A stretch of 64,000 bases of DNA from assembly GCF_963678635.1 (NCBI RefSeq), contig NW_026970977.1:1-64000 (forward strand). The letters run 5' to 3'. The notes below the pieces were generated by a model, which was not told the DNA's origin, searched no databases, and was given only the letters and a program-made list of their open reading frames with translations. Below are positions 1-10,837 of this stretch, piece by piece. The position numbers and the translations under genes were made by a program. The stretch is from Symsagittifera roscoffensis (taxonomy: Eukaryota; Xenacoelomorpha; Acoela; Convolutidae). How positions within the stretch are numbered: position 1 is the stretch's first letter; each line of letters begins with the position of its first letter.

Positions 1-1847
1 CTTCAAAACGAACGACGCGTCTTCAGGTCAAACTAAAACAAAAACAAAGCACGAGTCACATGTTAAAGATTAAAACTAAATATTTCATCGACACTTCTAG
101 TTCACTTCCACTCTCCCCTGCAACCAACTCAAATCAAATTTTTCGGTTCTCCCCCATCCACCAACAATCACTCATACAAGTATCTATTTTATGGCTTTTA
201 AAATTGCTAATAACATTTTTTATGCTGAACGAAAACTAAAGTAACCAGATTTTTCTTCAATTTTACTTCGCAGCATCACTCATTTAGCCATAATTACTCA
301 TAAAACATAAAATTTGAGGAAAATTGGAAAAGAGCCGTATTTTAACAGCAATTCCGACCTCAAAAACCATACAAAGAAGATTGTAGAGAAATATGTAATA
401 ATATTACTGACTATTTCGATGGAACAATCGCGAGGGTAGAAGAACAGCTGGTACTGTCTCACAAGGGCAGCCTGGGGATCGAACCATTCGGCAATGAAGC
501 AGTAGCGGGTAGAGTCCTCCTAAATCATACATTCGAAATTGCATTTTTCACTTTTAAGCGGCTTCCAGCAGGTTTCATACCGCTTGAAGAATTCCGCTTT
601 AATCCGTGTTCAAGAATTTTCCGCGCCAGATTTCGCTTTCCACAAAAAATTGTTTTGTAGTGAAACCACAGGTCTTTTTCCTTGAAATGCACAATTCGGA
701 AAAACATCATCATGTTCTAGCACAAAAGTTTTCGGGAAAAATTAGTCGTAATACATCTTGAAACTAGTAGAAAGAAATCTTTCACTTCGAATAAAACGAT
801 CCCAGATAAAGCATGAAATTGGGAGCAATTTTGACTAGATTTCCTCAATATAAATTAGCCAATAGTGAACTATCAATTTATTCAATAACGTGACTTAACT
901 CCACTTACCACGCCTGTATTCATGATGAAGTTTTTTGTGCCAAATAAATCAAAGAAGTGAAGATTCCACCAGCTGAATTTCACGGCAACACTCAAATGTC
1001 AGTTAGCTCTCGGACAAATCGAAAATTGATTGCAGCGCAGACGAACCCAAAAAAACGAATCTTTACAACAACACTGGTAATGTTTTAAATGTACTTTAAA
1101 AACAATCTATGTTGTACCATAAAAGCACGTTCAATATTATACTACGATGCACAGTTGAATTGCGTTTAGAGTAGTACCGACAAAAATATGGTTTAAGCTA
1201 CAAGATACACAACAAAAATTTAAACGTACAGCGGCATGTCGCACAAAAAATACAAATGTTCCAACATACGATAAAAAGCAATATTTCAGGAGCAACAAAT
1301 GTAAGTTACAACGAGGAAGTATTCAGCCGCACTCCAAATCTGAAAAATAACAATTTTAACTTCAAAACAACATTTAAGAAAAGAAAATCTCAGTGATCAT
1401 TTAAAGATACCGTATGATCAAAACAAAAAAGATGTGGAGTTCAAATAACTGTACATATACAAACTAAACTTGATTTGAAACTAACTTACAACAGAAAATT
1501 TTCGTTCTAATTCCATTTTTTGTTGAATGGTTTCAAATGAAGACTTCGCATAACTGGAATTAAGGGAGATTAACACAGGCCCATAAGACTGGTTTTTAAC
1601 TCTAAATGCGAATTTATAGCAGTTTGAGTTGTGGGTAAACGTGAACTCTGAGTGAACTATCTAATTGATTTAAAAATATAATTTCACAGAAAACATATCA
1701 GTTGAAAAAAAAACTTGATTTCATCAGAATGTTTGATTTACATCGGATTTTATGTACAAGTATGATAGTTGTGGCCCTAAAACTAAGATGGAATCCTGAA
1801 GCAAAAAAACTTTAGGCCTTACTATCTTTGAAAACATGGTTCATCTT
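1..1847. other. AT-rich flank, no gene recognised
   Basis: Both strands contain only short open frames with no recognisable domain. The stretch is AT-rich with scattered A/T homopolymers. I see no promoter, RNA gene or element boundary that I could defend. Exons of a host gene could be hidden here, but nothing visible supports one. Confidence 0.6.
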
Positions 1848-4747
1848 CGTTATTCCGACCATTGAAAATGGGGAGGACTTTTGTATTCGGGTGAGTTTTA
1901 ATTTTTTCTTTTTGTTTTCCACGTTGAATCAGCCACCACAAATAATCATCGGACTGGGCTGAATGATCTATCATATTAAAGCCCTTTTAGTTGTGATTCG
2001 AACATTTAAAAATTTCAAAAAATATTTCCAGTGTCGAGCAAAATTGGTTTGAAATTTATGATTTTTCGTCTTATTTCGAGCGAGTGACAATTTTTGAAGA
2101 CAAATAACAAGAAAAACAAAAAATCAAAAAATAAATATATATATATATTTTCAGTTTTTCAAAAATTTTCCCCCAAATTTTTAGTTTTTTATTTCTAAGA
2201 TGAAGCTAAAAACTCCAAAAACTAACTTCAGTTGAGTAAAACAATTAGTTAAATTAAGCATAAATAAGCTGATGTAAGCCTGATTAGCTTATTTATGCTT
2301 AATTTAATTCTTGAAAGTTTAGTTTTACTCAACTGAAGTTTTTGGAGTTTTTAGCTTCATCTTAGAAATCAAAAACTAGAAAATTTGGGGGGAAAATTTT
2401 GAAAAACTAAAAATATATAATTTTTTTTTTGATTTTTTGTTTTTCTTGTTATGTCTTCAAAAATTGTTTTGAAATTTGCATGTTTTATAATGGCTGAACA
2501 AAAATGCCAAAGCTCTACTTTTTTGTTCAGATTCCTTTATCACACCACGCCGAAAAAAAAACGACACTAATTTCAAAAAATAATTTTGTTGTAAATTTTT
2601 AAGACTGGTCGGAACATTCTGTGCTTGTTGCACAGTAACCGGCTATCCTTATTTACTTATGTTTTGTAAATTTCTACAAAAATTGCGCGACCCATCTTTC
2701 ATACTCGCTTTTTTCTGGAATGCAACTATCATGCCTGATTCTGTCCTTATTAAACTTTAAAGTAAACTTTTTTTACTTTTCTTTAAATTAGTATCGTTTT
2801 TAGCGGGTGGTGTGAATGAGAACTATACGATCGCGTAGATAATATTGAAGTAAGCGTGATCGCGTAACTATATACGATGGCGTAGATGAACATTGAATTA
2901 GGCATGATCAACGGTATTTGTCAATAAAAAATGAATAAAAATCATTAAATGAAAAAAACAATAGAGAACAACTAAATTTTGTTCTAATTTTTTGAGCAAA
3001 AGTTTCTGCCAGCTTGTTTGGCTGAAACTATTGCTCAAAATATTAGAACAAAATTTATTTGTTCTCTTTTTTCTTTTCATTTAATGATTTTTATTCATTT
3101 TTTGTTGACAAATACCGTTGATCATGCCTAATTCAATGTTCATCTACGCGATCGTCTATAATTACGCGATCACGCTTTCTTCAATTTTATCTACGCGATC
3201 GTATAGTTCTCAATCACACCACCCGCTAAAAACGACACTAATTTAAAGAAAATTAAAAAAAGTTTACTTTAAACTTTAATAAGGACAGAATCAGGCATGA
3301 TAGTTGCATTCCAGAAAAAAGCGAGTATGAAAGATGGGTCGCGCAATTTTTGTAGAAATTTACAAAACATAAGTAAATAAGGATAGCCGGATACTGTGCA
3401 ACTAGCACAGAATGTTCCGACCAGTCTTAAAAAATTACAACAAAATTATTTTTTCAAATTATGTCGTTTTTTTTTTTCGGCGTGGTGTGATAAAGGAATC
3501 TGAACAAAAAAAGTAGAGCTTTGGCATTTTTGTCAGCCATTATAAAACATGCAAATTTCAAAACAATTTTTGAAGACATAACAAGAAAAACAAAAGATCA
3601 AAAAAAAATTAAATATTTTTAGTTTTTCAAAATTTTTCCCCCAAATTTTTAGTTTTTGATTTCTAAGATGAAGCTAAAAACTCCAAAAACTAACTTCAGT
3701 TGAGTAAAACAATTAGTTGAATTAAGCATAAATAAGCTGATGTAAGCCTGATTAGCTTATTTATGCTTAATTTAATTCTTGAAAGTTTAGTTTTACTCAA
3801 CTGAAGTTTTTGGAGTTTTTAGCTTCATCTTAGAAATCAAAAACTAAAAATTTGGGGGAAAAATTTTGAAAAACTAAAAATATATAATTTTTTTTTGATT
3901 TTTTGTTTTCCTTGTTATGTCTTCAAAAATTGTTTTGAGATTTGCATGTTTTATAATGGCTGACAAAAATGTCAAAGCTCTACTTTTTTTGTTCAGATTC
4001 CTTTATCACACCACGCCGAAAAAAACGAAACTAATTTGAAAAAATAATTTTGTTGTAATTTTTTAAGACTGGTCGGAACATTCTGTGCTAGTTGCACAGT
4101 AACCGGCTATCCTTATTTACTTATGTTTTGTAAATTTCTACAAAAATTGCGCGACCCATCTTTCATACTCGCTTTTTTTCTGGAATGCAACTATCATGCC
4201 TGATTCTGTCCTTAGTAAACTTTTTGTACTTTTCTTTAAATTAGTGTCGTTTTTAGCGGGTGGTGTGTTTGAGAACTATACGATCGCGTAGATAATATTG
4301 AAGTAAGCGTGATCGCGTAATTATATACGATCGCGTAGATGAACATTGAATTAGGCATGATCAACGGTATTTGTCAATAAAAAATGAATTAAAATCATTA
4401 AATGAAAAAAATGAGAACAAATAAATTTTGTTCTAATTTTTTGAGCAATAGTTTCTGCCAAACAAGCTAAACTAAACAAATAAAACTAGTGTTCTTTATA
4501 GTAAAATCAAGTTTTCTATCCTAGAAATCTAAAAAAAATCTCAATAAGTTCAAATCAGTTTTTCTCGACACTAGAAATTTTTCAATGTCGTTCGAATCAC
4601 GACTGAAAGGGCTTTAATATGATATATCACTCATTTGATATATATGTCGTTCCGATGATTATTTAAGAAACCCGATTTTGGGTAGGAAACAAAAAAAAAG
4701 AAAAACAAACACACCTGAATACAAAGCCCCTCCCCATGTTTCAGATC
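1848..4747. repeat. Nested inverted-repeat (foldback-like) complex
   Basis: The outer arms, about 1848-2042 and 4563-4747, are imperfect reverse complements. Shared landmarks are ATTCGAAC/GTTCGAAT, AATAATCATCGGA and the GGGGAGG/CCTCCCC blocks near each outer edge. Between them lie alternating-orientation copies of a roughly 730-bp unit. No open frame of note is present. It looks like a foldback element or large MITE, or palindromic amplification of one; the superfamily is not identifiable. Confidence 0.7.
2045..4470. repeat. Alternating-orientation ~730-bp units (palindrome series)
   Basis: Symmetry centres fall near 2283, 3012 and 3745. The unit reads forward at about 2290-3012, reversed at 3012-3740 and forward again at 3750-4470, with a partial reversed copy at 2045-2280. 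The block GATGTAAGCC occurs at 2271 and again 1468 bp later at 3739, which gives the full period. Each unit contains several CGATCGCGTA-like motifs (for example 2828-2890 and 4280-4340). Strand-symmetric DNA of this kind can extrude cruciforms and its transcripts would form long hairpins. Confidence 0.75.
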
Positions 4748-4779
4748 GTCGGAACCATAAACTTAGCTTTCAAATAAGT

Positions 4780-6560
4780 TTGTCTTCAAGCTATAGCTAA
4801 TTCAGAAAACTTCATTCAAGTAGTGGGCGTCTCTGAAAAAACTTTCTAACAGAGTACATCTGATACCATAAGATAAATTGCAGTTTTTCTAACCAAGCTA
4901 TTGAATTTAGGAACCTTTGAAAGGAACTCAATCCGATGGCAAACAATTACGTTTTCATATTGAAGCTAATCAATCAATGAAATTTAGAAACATTTTCCAT
5001 GGAGCAAATCAGTCAGCAAAAAAAAATAAATAGTTTAGGAAGCTACTCAAGCTATGAAATACTTCAGGTAGTTTCAGACTTAATCGGTTCGCAAAAACTT
5101 TTCTGAGCAAGCTATTCAAGCTGGAAACTTGGCTATATTTCAAGGTATTTCAAGAACGGAATCGGATTGCGAATGGTTTAAGTTTTAAATAAAATTCTTC
5201 TGAGCGAAAAAATCGAACAATGAAACTTTGAAAAATTTGGAGTTGTTTCATAGAGCAATACAGTGCGCAAGTTCTTTTAAGCAAGGTATTGAAGCTATGA
5301 AAATTCGAAATACTTCAAATTGTTTCTTAAACCGAAGCGTTTCGTGAAAAATTAGTTTCTATGAATGAAGCTATTCAAGTTATGAAATTTTGAAATATTT
5401 CAATTTAATGTACTTACCAAATCGGTTCGCAAAAAGTTCACGCTATGGAACCTTGATTGTTTTAAAGACCGAATCGTGTTGCTGAAAAATGCCTAAAGCT
5501 AAATTTACTAAGTAATTTCAAAGTAATCGCAAAACGTTTAAGTTTTTCTGAGCAATTTATTAGAGCCATGAAACTTCTAACTTTTTCAAGTTTATATATG
5601 TAGAGCAAATATTTTTGCAAAAAAAATCCTATGGAAGATTCAAGTTTTTTCCTGGAGCAAATCAGTTCGCAAAAATAAAAAAAAGGGTAAATTACCAAAA
5701 GACTATAAAATGCCATTTCAAATGGCAGGGAATGTTAATAAGTCTGGAATGATCAAGGAGTCTGGCGTTGATATGTGGCCGCGGAATTGAGGTAAGAATG
5801 AGTTCGAGAATGGAGTCATTAGTGACAATGGGGTTGTTCAGGGGTCTGGGACGGTTGCTTCTTTGACACGCTCTATCGACTCTCTCATAAGTTTTTTCCT
5901 GGAGCACATCAGTATTACTAAGCAAGCTATTCAAACTTTGAAACTTCGAAATAATTCAAATTAATTCATAGATCCAACAGGTTCGCAAAAATTTTACTTT
6001 TCCAGAGCCAGCTATTGAAGCTATGAAATTTCAAAAAATTTCAAGTTGTTTCCTAAACCAAATCGTTTTGCGAAAAATTTAAGTTGTTCTAAGCAAGCTA
6101 TTCAAGCTATGAAACTTTGAAACATTTCAAATTATTTCAAAGGGCAAATCAATTTGCGAAAATATGCTTATTAAAAAAGGTTTACGAAAAGTTTTGCTTC
6201 ATGAAAGAATTTTTGCAAAACGATTCAATGTATTGTATAGCTTGAAAAAATTCAAATTTTTGCTTAATGAAAGATTTTTGCATAACGATTTGGTGTCTGA
6301 AATAGCTTTAAAAATTTTCTAAGATTTACGGAGCACGCTATTGAAAGATTTTTTGCAAAACGATTCGGTGTATGAAATAGCTTGAAAAATTTCAAATTTT
6401 TGCTTAATGAAAGGTGTTTTGCAAAACGATTCGGTGTCTGAAATAGCTTGAGAAATTTCAAAGTTTTACGGAGCACGCTATTCATGTGATGAAACTTCGA
6501 AATAAGTTGTTGCATAGAGCACATAAACTGTCGAGAAGTATCGCGTTTTGTAGGCAAACT
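4780..6560. repeat. Degenerate ~100-bp tandem array
   Basis: A loosely conserved unit recurs about every 100 bp: AGCAAGCTATTCAAGC, then TATGAAACTTTGAAATA, TTTCAAGTTGTTTC and AAATCGGTTCGCAAAAA. The copies are strongly diverged, and the best preserved are around 6290-6480. The open frames that cross it are Phe/Leu/Lys-rich translations of the repeat and not genes. Confidence 0.65.
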
Positions 6561-7468
6561 ATTGGGGGATGAAACTTTGATTTATTTCAAGATTTTACAT
6601 AGCGCAGCTCGGTTTGCAAAATCTAGTTTTTCTTCAAGGAGGTTGCTGTTTCGGAAAAATGGACAAGTATTGTCTAACCTTGAAAATGAATGTTGTCCAA
6701 GAGATGGATTTTTGTCAAAAAGAATTCGAGAAAATTCCAGCCTTAAGAAAGTTCTAGAATATTCTCGGCCTTCTCTTAAACGTTAAGCCTAAAGAATTTC
6801 TTAAAAGTTGCATTCGACATAGCTAAAACAATGCATTCAGTTAAACATTGCGTCCATAGCGCACTCCCACTTTCGTTTAAAATTGATTATTGAGGCATTT
6901 TAAGATGTTTTCCATTAAATTTGTTAAAAACTATAATGGGTTAGCTTATAAACGCTATTATTATGAACAAGTTCAACAAGAATAAACGACAAAGATGCTA
7001 AGCAGAGGTTCACACTAATTGAAGCACCACACATCTAGCCGACAGGAAATAAGACTAAAGCCGATAAGACAAAGCCGAGTACATTTTTAAGACCGGAAAC
7101 TAGCATGTCATTTCCGGCAAAATTTATTACCAGCCTATATAAAACTGGACCACCCAAATCATCAATTAACGGAACATTTTTGATAAAAAAACTCATTTTT
7201 ACACAAACATTATACAACATTTAGAAAAATCACGATATCTGTTCCAATCTGGAACAACATGCAAGAACATAATTATGAAAAAACACCCATATTATACAAT
7301 CAAGACAAACTTGAAACTTTTTTTTCATAATCTTAATCTTGCAGACAAAACTATGGCAGCCCACGTAACGATATCTTGAAATGATTTTAAAATTACTTGA
7401 CTTGTTCAATTGCTTTTCTGTTTAACTTGCGTGGTTTTTCAGTATCCTCAAACATTACAACCTAAAAT
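6561..7468. other. Flank up to element 1, nothing recognised
   Basis: AT-rich sequence with short open frames only. The last bases before the LTR (AAAT at 7465-7468) may be one copy of the target duplication of element 1. Confidence 0.55.
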
Positions 7469-7638
7469 TGTGACATTCGACCAGAATGTCAAAAATGCAA
7501 TCTCTGCAGAATTCGAATTTTTAGCAGTGAGCCTTCCGGATTGGTGATTATTAAGTATTAAGAACGTTATTGGAACGATTGGCCAATTGGTGAGGGCTGG
7601 AATATTCTGGTATTTTAAAATTTCAAAAATTCGATTGA

Positions 7639-7646
7639 TGACGTCA
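7639..7646. promoter_or_regulatory. CRE/ATF-like palindrome in LTR
   Basis: TGACGTCA, the consensus cAMP-response/ATF (bZIP) site, lies about 170 bp into the LTR. It is unchanged in all four LTRs of the window (also 27276-27283, 28743-28750, 60064-60071), although the surrounding LTR halves of the two elements differ considerably. A role as a U3 enhancer is inferred. Confidence 0.5.
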
Positions 7647-7788
7647 TATTTCTGAGAAACGTCAGAAACGGCCATTTTGGCAAAAACAAGAAAGAAAAAG
7701 AGAACAACATTAGCTGCGCTAACAACAACTACGGAATTGAGATTGAAAAACGACAGCGAGTTACAGAGTAACAGAGAACACTCCGAGT

Positions 7789-7818
7789 TGCAACAATTGT
7801 ACTGCTACAATAGTTGCA
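7789..7818 (+). other. LTR stem-loop
   Basis: TGCAAC(A)ATTGTA, loop CTGC, TACAATAGTTGCA. The stem has one mismatch here and is perfect (13 bp) in the 3' LTR at 27426-27455. In element 2 it is 14 bp with loop TCGC (28893-28924). Compatible with an RNA structure in the R/U5 part of the transcript. Confidence 0.55.
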
Positions 7819-8055
7819 GGGCCGTTGCGAACAACGGTGAAGGGTGAAAGACGGCCTTCCGGATTAAGAGGAAATCAGGATTAACGAGCTTGATCCAGCG
7901 GATTCATCAATCCGGAAGGGTAAAGGAACTGAAACTTTTATCCTGTTACGTAAACTTTTAGCTTCCTGTCATGTCCTGACTTGAATTTAATTGATATCTA
8001 GATTCATTTTGATAAAGATGAGAAGCTAGGAGTTGGGGGAAAGGGTTGATCCATC

Positions 8056-9687
8056 CAGGGAATTCAAACATTGGATTTTAAAGTTTGAGTTTGAGTAAAT
8101 TCTGTTTGAGTTTGATGTTTGAGTTTGACTCAAACAGTGAAATGATGTTTGAGTTTGAGTTTGAATTTTTTATGTTGACACTCAATTTTCATGTCTTTAA
8201 CCTTGGCATGACATACACCGTTTTTTGCGTAGATTCTATTGAAAATGACCAAATTGCATTTAAACCAAAACAACAAAAATCTACCATTTATTGGCAATTA
8301 ACAGTAACAATTAGCAACAGTAGCAACTAACAAGTAACAGAAGTAAATCAGTTAAAGAGATAGCAGTTTTTATTCAAGAAAGCATTTCTTGCTTGATTTT
8401 CGGGCAACATGCGATTTTGCAAAAAGTTTCGAGAAATTCTTGTCAAAGACAAAAGCCTCTCTGGGTCGGCACTTGTAGGTCTGAACGATTTCATGGCCAC
8501 GTCTATATCGAATGATTGTTTATCATCATCCACATTAAAAGCGTCAAAGTCCAGCGTTGGCTGTACAGAATATCCATGATCATGATCATCGGCAATAGGT
8601 GTGATTTCAGACAATGATTTCATTTTATCGTAAAATTCTCCATGCCCGTTAACAATAGCGTTCACTACACTGTTCTGGTTTAACCACTTCCCCAACACTG
8701 ATTCAATCGCAAAACCGACGGCCTCATCTTTGCCTGCCATATGATCGTGTCCAATCGTATTCATCCAATTCATTAGGAAATACGGCAAGAAGTTCCGTCT
8801 TTACAGATAGAAACCTTTCCAACATACACAGATACAACATATGGGAGCAAACCAAGCATAATAGGCAGGCGATTAATGTATATGTAAACACCCAAGTACT
8901 TTTTATAATCAGAGGACGTCCACTTGTCAAAAGATATCATTACCATCGCTTTGTTGTCTCTGTTTCGTATCATTTGCTTAACTTTGCTCATAAGTGACTC
9001 ATACTGGGCATTCAGTTCTTCATTTACAGAACTATATGTAACGTTAGCAAACCCCATTCGTTTATACCAAGTCTGAAATACGTCGCAGTTGACAGCTCGT
9101 GTTATCGGGATGTGATACCGATAAACCGTCTTTGCTACTTTATCTAGGCCTTTTTTAGATTCACGCTTTGGCAACCGAACAAAATCGACTAATGATTGAT
9201 TAGACAATTCTTTAGCGGAATTTTTTCTACAAGTAGTGGTATGCCTCTTCAACGTTGCTGTGCCACTATTTTTGGCACAAATAATAATACCGCATCTAAT
9301 ACATTTCCGGCGATCTTTTTTTAGTCCACCAACATATTCAACCAAATAAAAATCATGAACTGAATTGCTTGTAGAAGTCGGCTTCTTCCATTCTTGGCGC
9401 AGGATTGCATCATTAGCATTCTCTCCCGACATTCACAGCACTGAAATTATTCGAACCGATTATTCGACTCCGATTCGAAATGCCTGATAGTAATAGAATG
9501 TCAAAGATCCACGGAATTAAAAAATAATGCGCGATTTTCTTACGGAAAAAATCCTACACAAAAACAGGCAGGGTTTGAGTTTGAGTTTGATGTTTGAGAA
9601 TATAGACGTCTACAGTTTGAGTTTGAGTTTGAAAGGAATAGTTTGAGTTTGATGTTTGACTGTTTGAGTTTGAGTTTGAACTCCCTG
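8056..9687. mobile_element. hAT DNA transposon (internally decayed)
   Basis: Terminal inverted repeats CAGGGAATTCAAAC (8056-8069) and GTTTGAACTCCCTG (9674-9687) differ at one position. The target GATCCATC is duplicated at 8048-8055 and 9688-9695. Removing the element plus one target copy restores an exact 918-bp LTR. Both subterminal regions carry clusters of GTTTGAG repeats (8083-8166 and 9571-9679), as is usual for hAT transposase binding regions. A decayed transposase lies on the minus strand. Confidence 0.95.
8348..9432 (-). pseudogene. hAT transposase remnant
   Basis: The N-terminal part (9432-8773) starts MSGENAND. It carries a BED-type zinc finger (CIRCGIII, then TLKRHTTTC: two Cys followed by His and Cys) and the hAT core motif region FDKWTSSDYKKYLGVY. 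The C-terminal part (8788-8348) ends in the hAT dimerisation region: SADPERLLSLTRISRNF, then NRMLPENQARNAFLNKN. Most of the catalytic core between them is missing, and the two parts overlap in different frames near 8773-8788. The element would therefore depend on a transposase from elsewhere. Confidence 0.85.
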
Positions 9688-10038
9688 GATCCATCTTCGA
9701 TGGAGATGATGATTTTTATCTACTGAACAAAAACAATAGTAATATAATAAGTAGTAGCCCTGTTTTTAGGAGTGACCTCGTGGTCTGGGGATACTGAGAC
9801 CCAGCCATGAGCTCACTATATCTGCATGTAATCTAGTTAATTTGAGTGTTTTGACCGAAGCCGAAAGCAGTAACGTTTTGTCGACCCGATGTTAGAAAGA
9901 CCACCGAAAAGTACTGGCTTGGTAGAGACGGTGAAAAGCATGCAAAGCTCTGTTTAGACGTTAGCCAGTCGTCTTAAGACTTAGTTTTGTCTTCCGTCGA
10001 TATGTATCTTCCGGGCGAATGTTACATAGATGTTTTTA

Positions 10039-10054
10039 TGGCGCTCCTGGGTGT
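10039..10054 (+). other. Primer-binding site, element 1
   Basis: TGGCGCTCCTGGGTGT begins with the TGG expected from pairing with a tRNA CCA end and is identical in element 2. It starts 12 nt after the LTR end, farther than in most LTR elements. The implied tRNA 3' end (discriminator G, T-stem ending ACACC) looks closest to tRNA-Asn from memory; this is not verified. Confidence 0.6.
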
Positions 10055-10806
10055 TATTCTTTTTAACATCATGACCGGCGGAACCGTTAACGAGCACTCC
10101 GCGCCGAGCGGATGCTCACATTAACGCCCTTAATAGGCCTAAACCTCCGGGGCGGAAGGGTAGTTCGGAACGCGGAAGCCTTCTGGATTACCGTGAATAG
10201 CTTTTTAACTTAGTTAAGACCGAAAATTCACGAACCAGGAAGGGTGGGGGGATTCGCGGTCCCGTCATCTCCTGAATGGTTTGTGGCCAAAAACACTTAA
10301 AGATATATATAAAACCAAACAAAAAGTAGTATAGTACCCAAGAAAAACAAAAAACATAAAAAAACCTAAAAAACCAAAAACAGTAAAAAAGTAATAAATC
10401 AGTAGAAATCATCCCCCCAGACAAGATGTGATCCGACCCTCCCGTTTGTTGTTGATAGATATATTGTTGTTACAGGCATTTATATCAGTCAGGATCGTTA
10501 CGATCAGTTTTGTAGCTCGTTTGTGAGGCTTGTACTGTAGGGTTATTTGAGCATTTAAGCACGTTAATGATAAATTGCGCTCAATCCGGAAGGGTCAGCT
10601 GATTTGCGCTCAATTCGGAAGGGTCTTGGGAGAAGACTGATCCGGCAAGCAGTACAAGGAGCAACAAGAAGGGGCTCAACGGCAACAGCAATCGACGGTT
10701 GGGTATCGTTAGCAAGTTTTGTGTCCCTTTTGGTACAAAAATTAAGATAGTAATCTGTGGGGGGCTCGACAGTGCTGCACTGTAGTGACCCTTCACCGAA
10801 CTGCGA

Positions 10807-10837
10807 ATATCCGAGTTAAGCACCTTAATTCGGATAT
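10807..10837 (+). other. Leader stem-loop
   Basis: ATATCCGAGTTAA, loop GCACC, TTAATTCGGATAT: a 13-bp stem whose only non-Watson-Crick pair would be G-U in RNA. The same structure is present in element 2 at 30282-30312. Confidence 0.5.

Larger units (their letters stand above)
7469..10026 (+). repeat. 5' LTR of element 1, interrupted by hAT
   Basis: LTR sequence is 7469-8055 and 9696-10026, with 8056-9695 being the hAT insertion plus its duplicated target. The uninterrupted length is 918 bp, equal to the 3' LTR. I count about five substitutions against the 3' LTR: two near 7668-7676, one near 7795, one near 7823 and one near 8045. That suggests a fairly recent insertion. It contains a CRE palindrome and a stem-loop. 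Confidence 0.92.

Noticed and set aside
525..713. Short minus-strand frame in the left flank as a gene
   Set aside because: 62 codons, no recognisable domain, no conservation evidence available.
6264..6557. Minus-strand frame with repeated LKLFQTPNRFAK
   Set aside because: Reading of the degenerate tandem array; not a repeat protein gene.
7448..7675. Antisense frame beginning MAVSDVSQKYD seen in all four LTRs (also near 27300, 28770, 60090)
   Set aside because: It lies wholly inside the LTR and its differences between subfamilies are mostly amino-acid changing with different ends. It is explained as a shadow of LTR homology.
8083..8166. GTTTGAG repeats as a possible CRISPR or minisatellite
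   Set aside because: They mirror at the other hAT end (9571-9679) and have no spacers; they are hAT subterminal repeats.
8085..8330. Frame rich in Glu-Phe repeats
   Set aside because: Translation of the GTTTGAG subterminal repeats of the hAT element.
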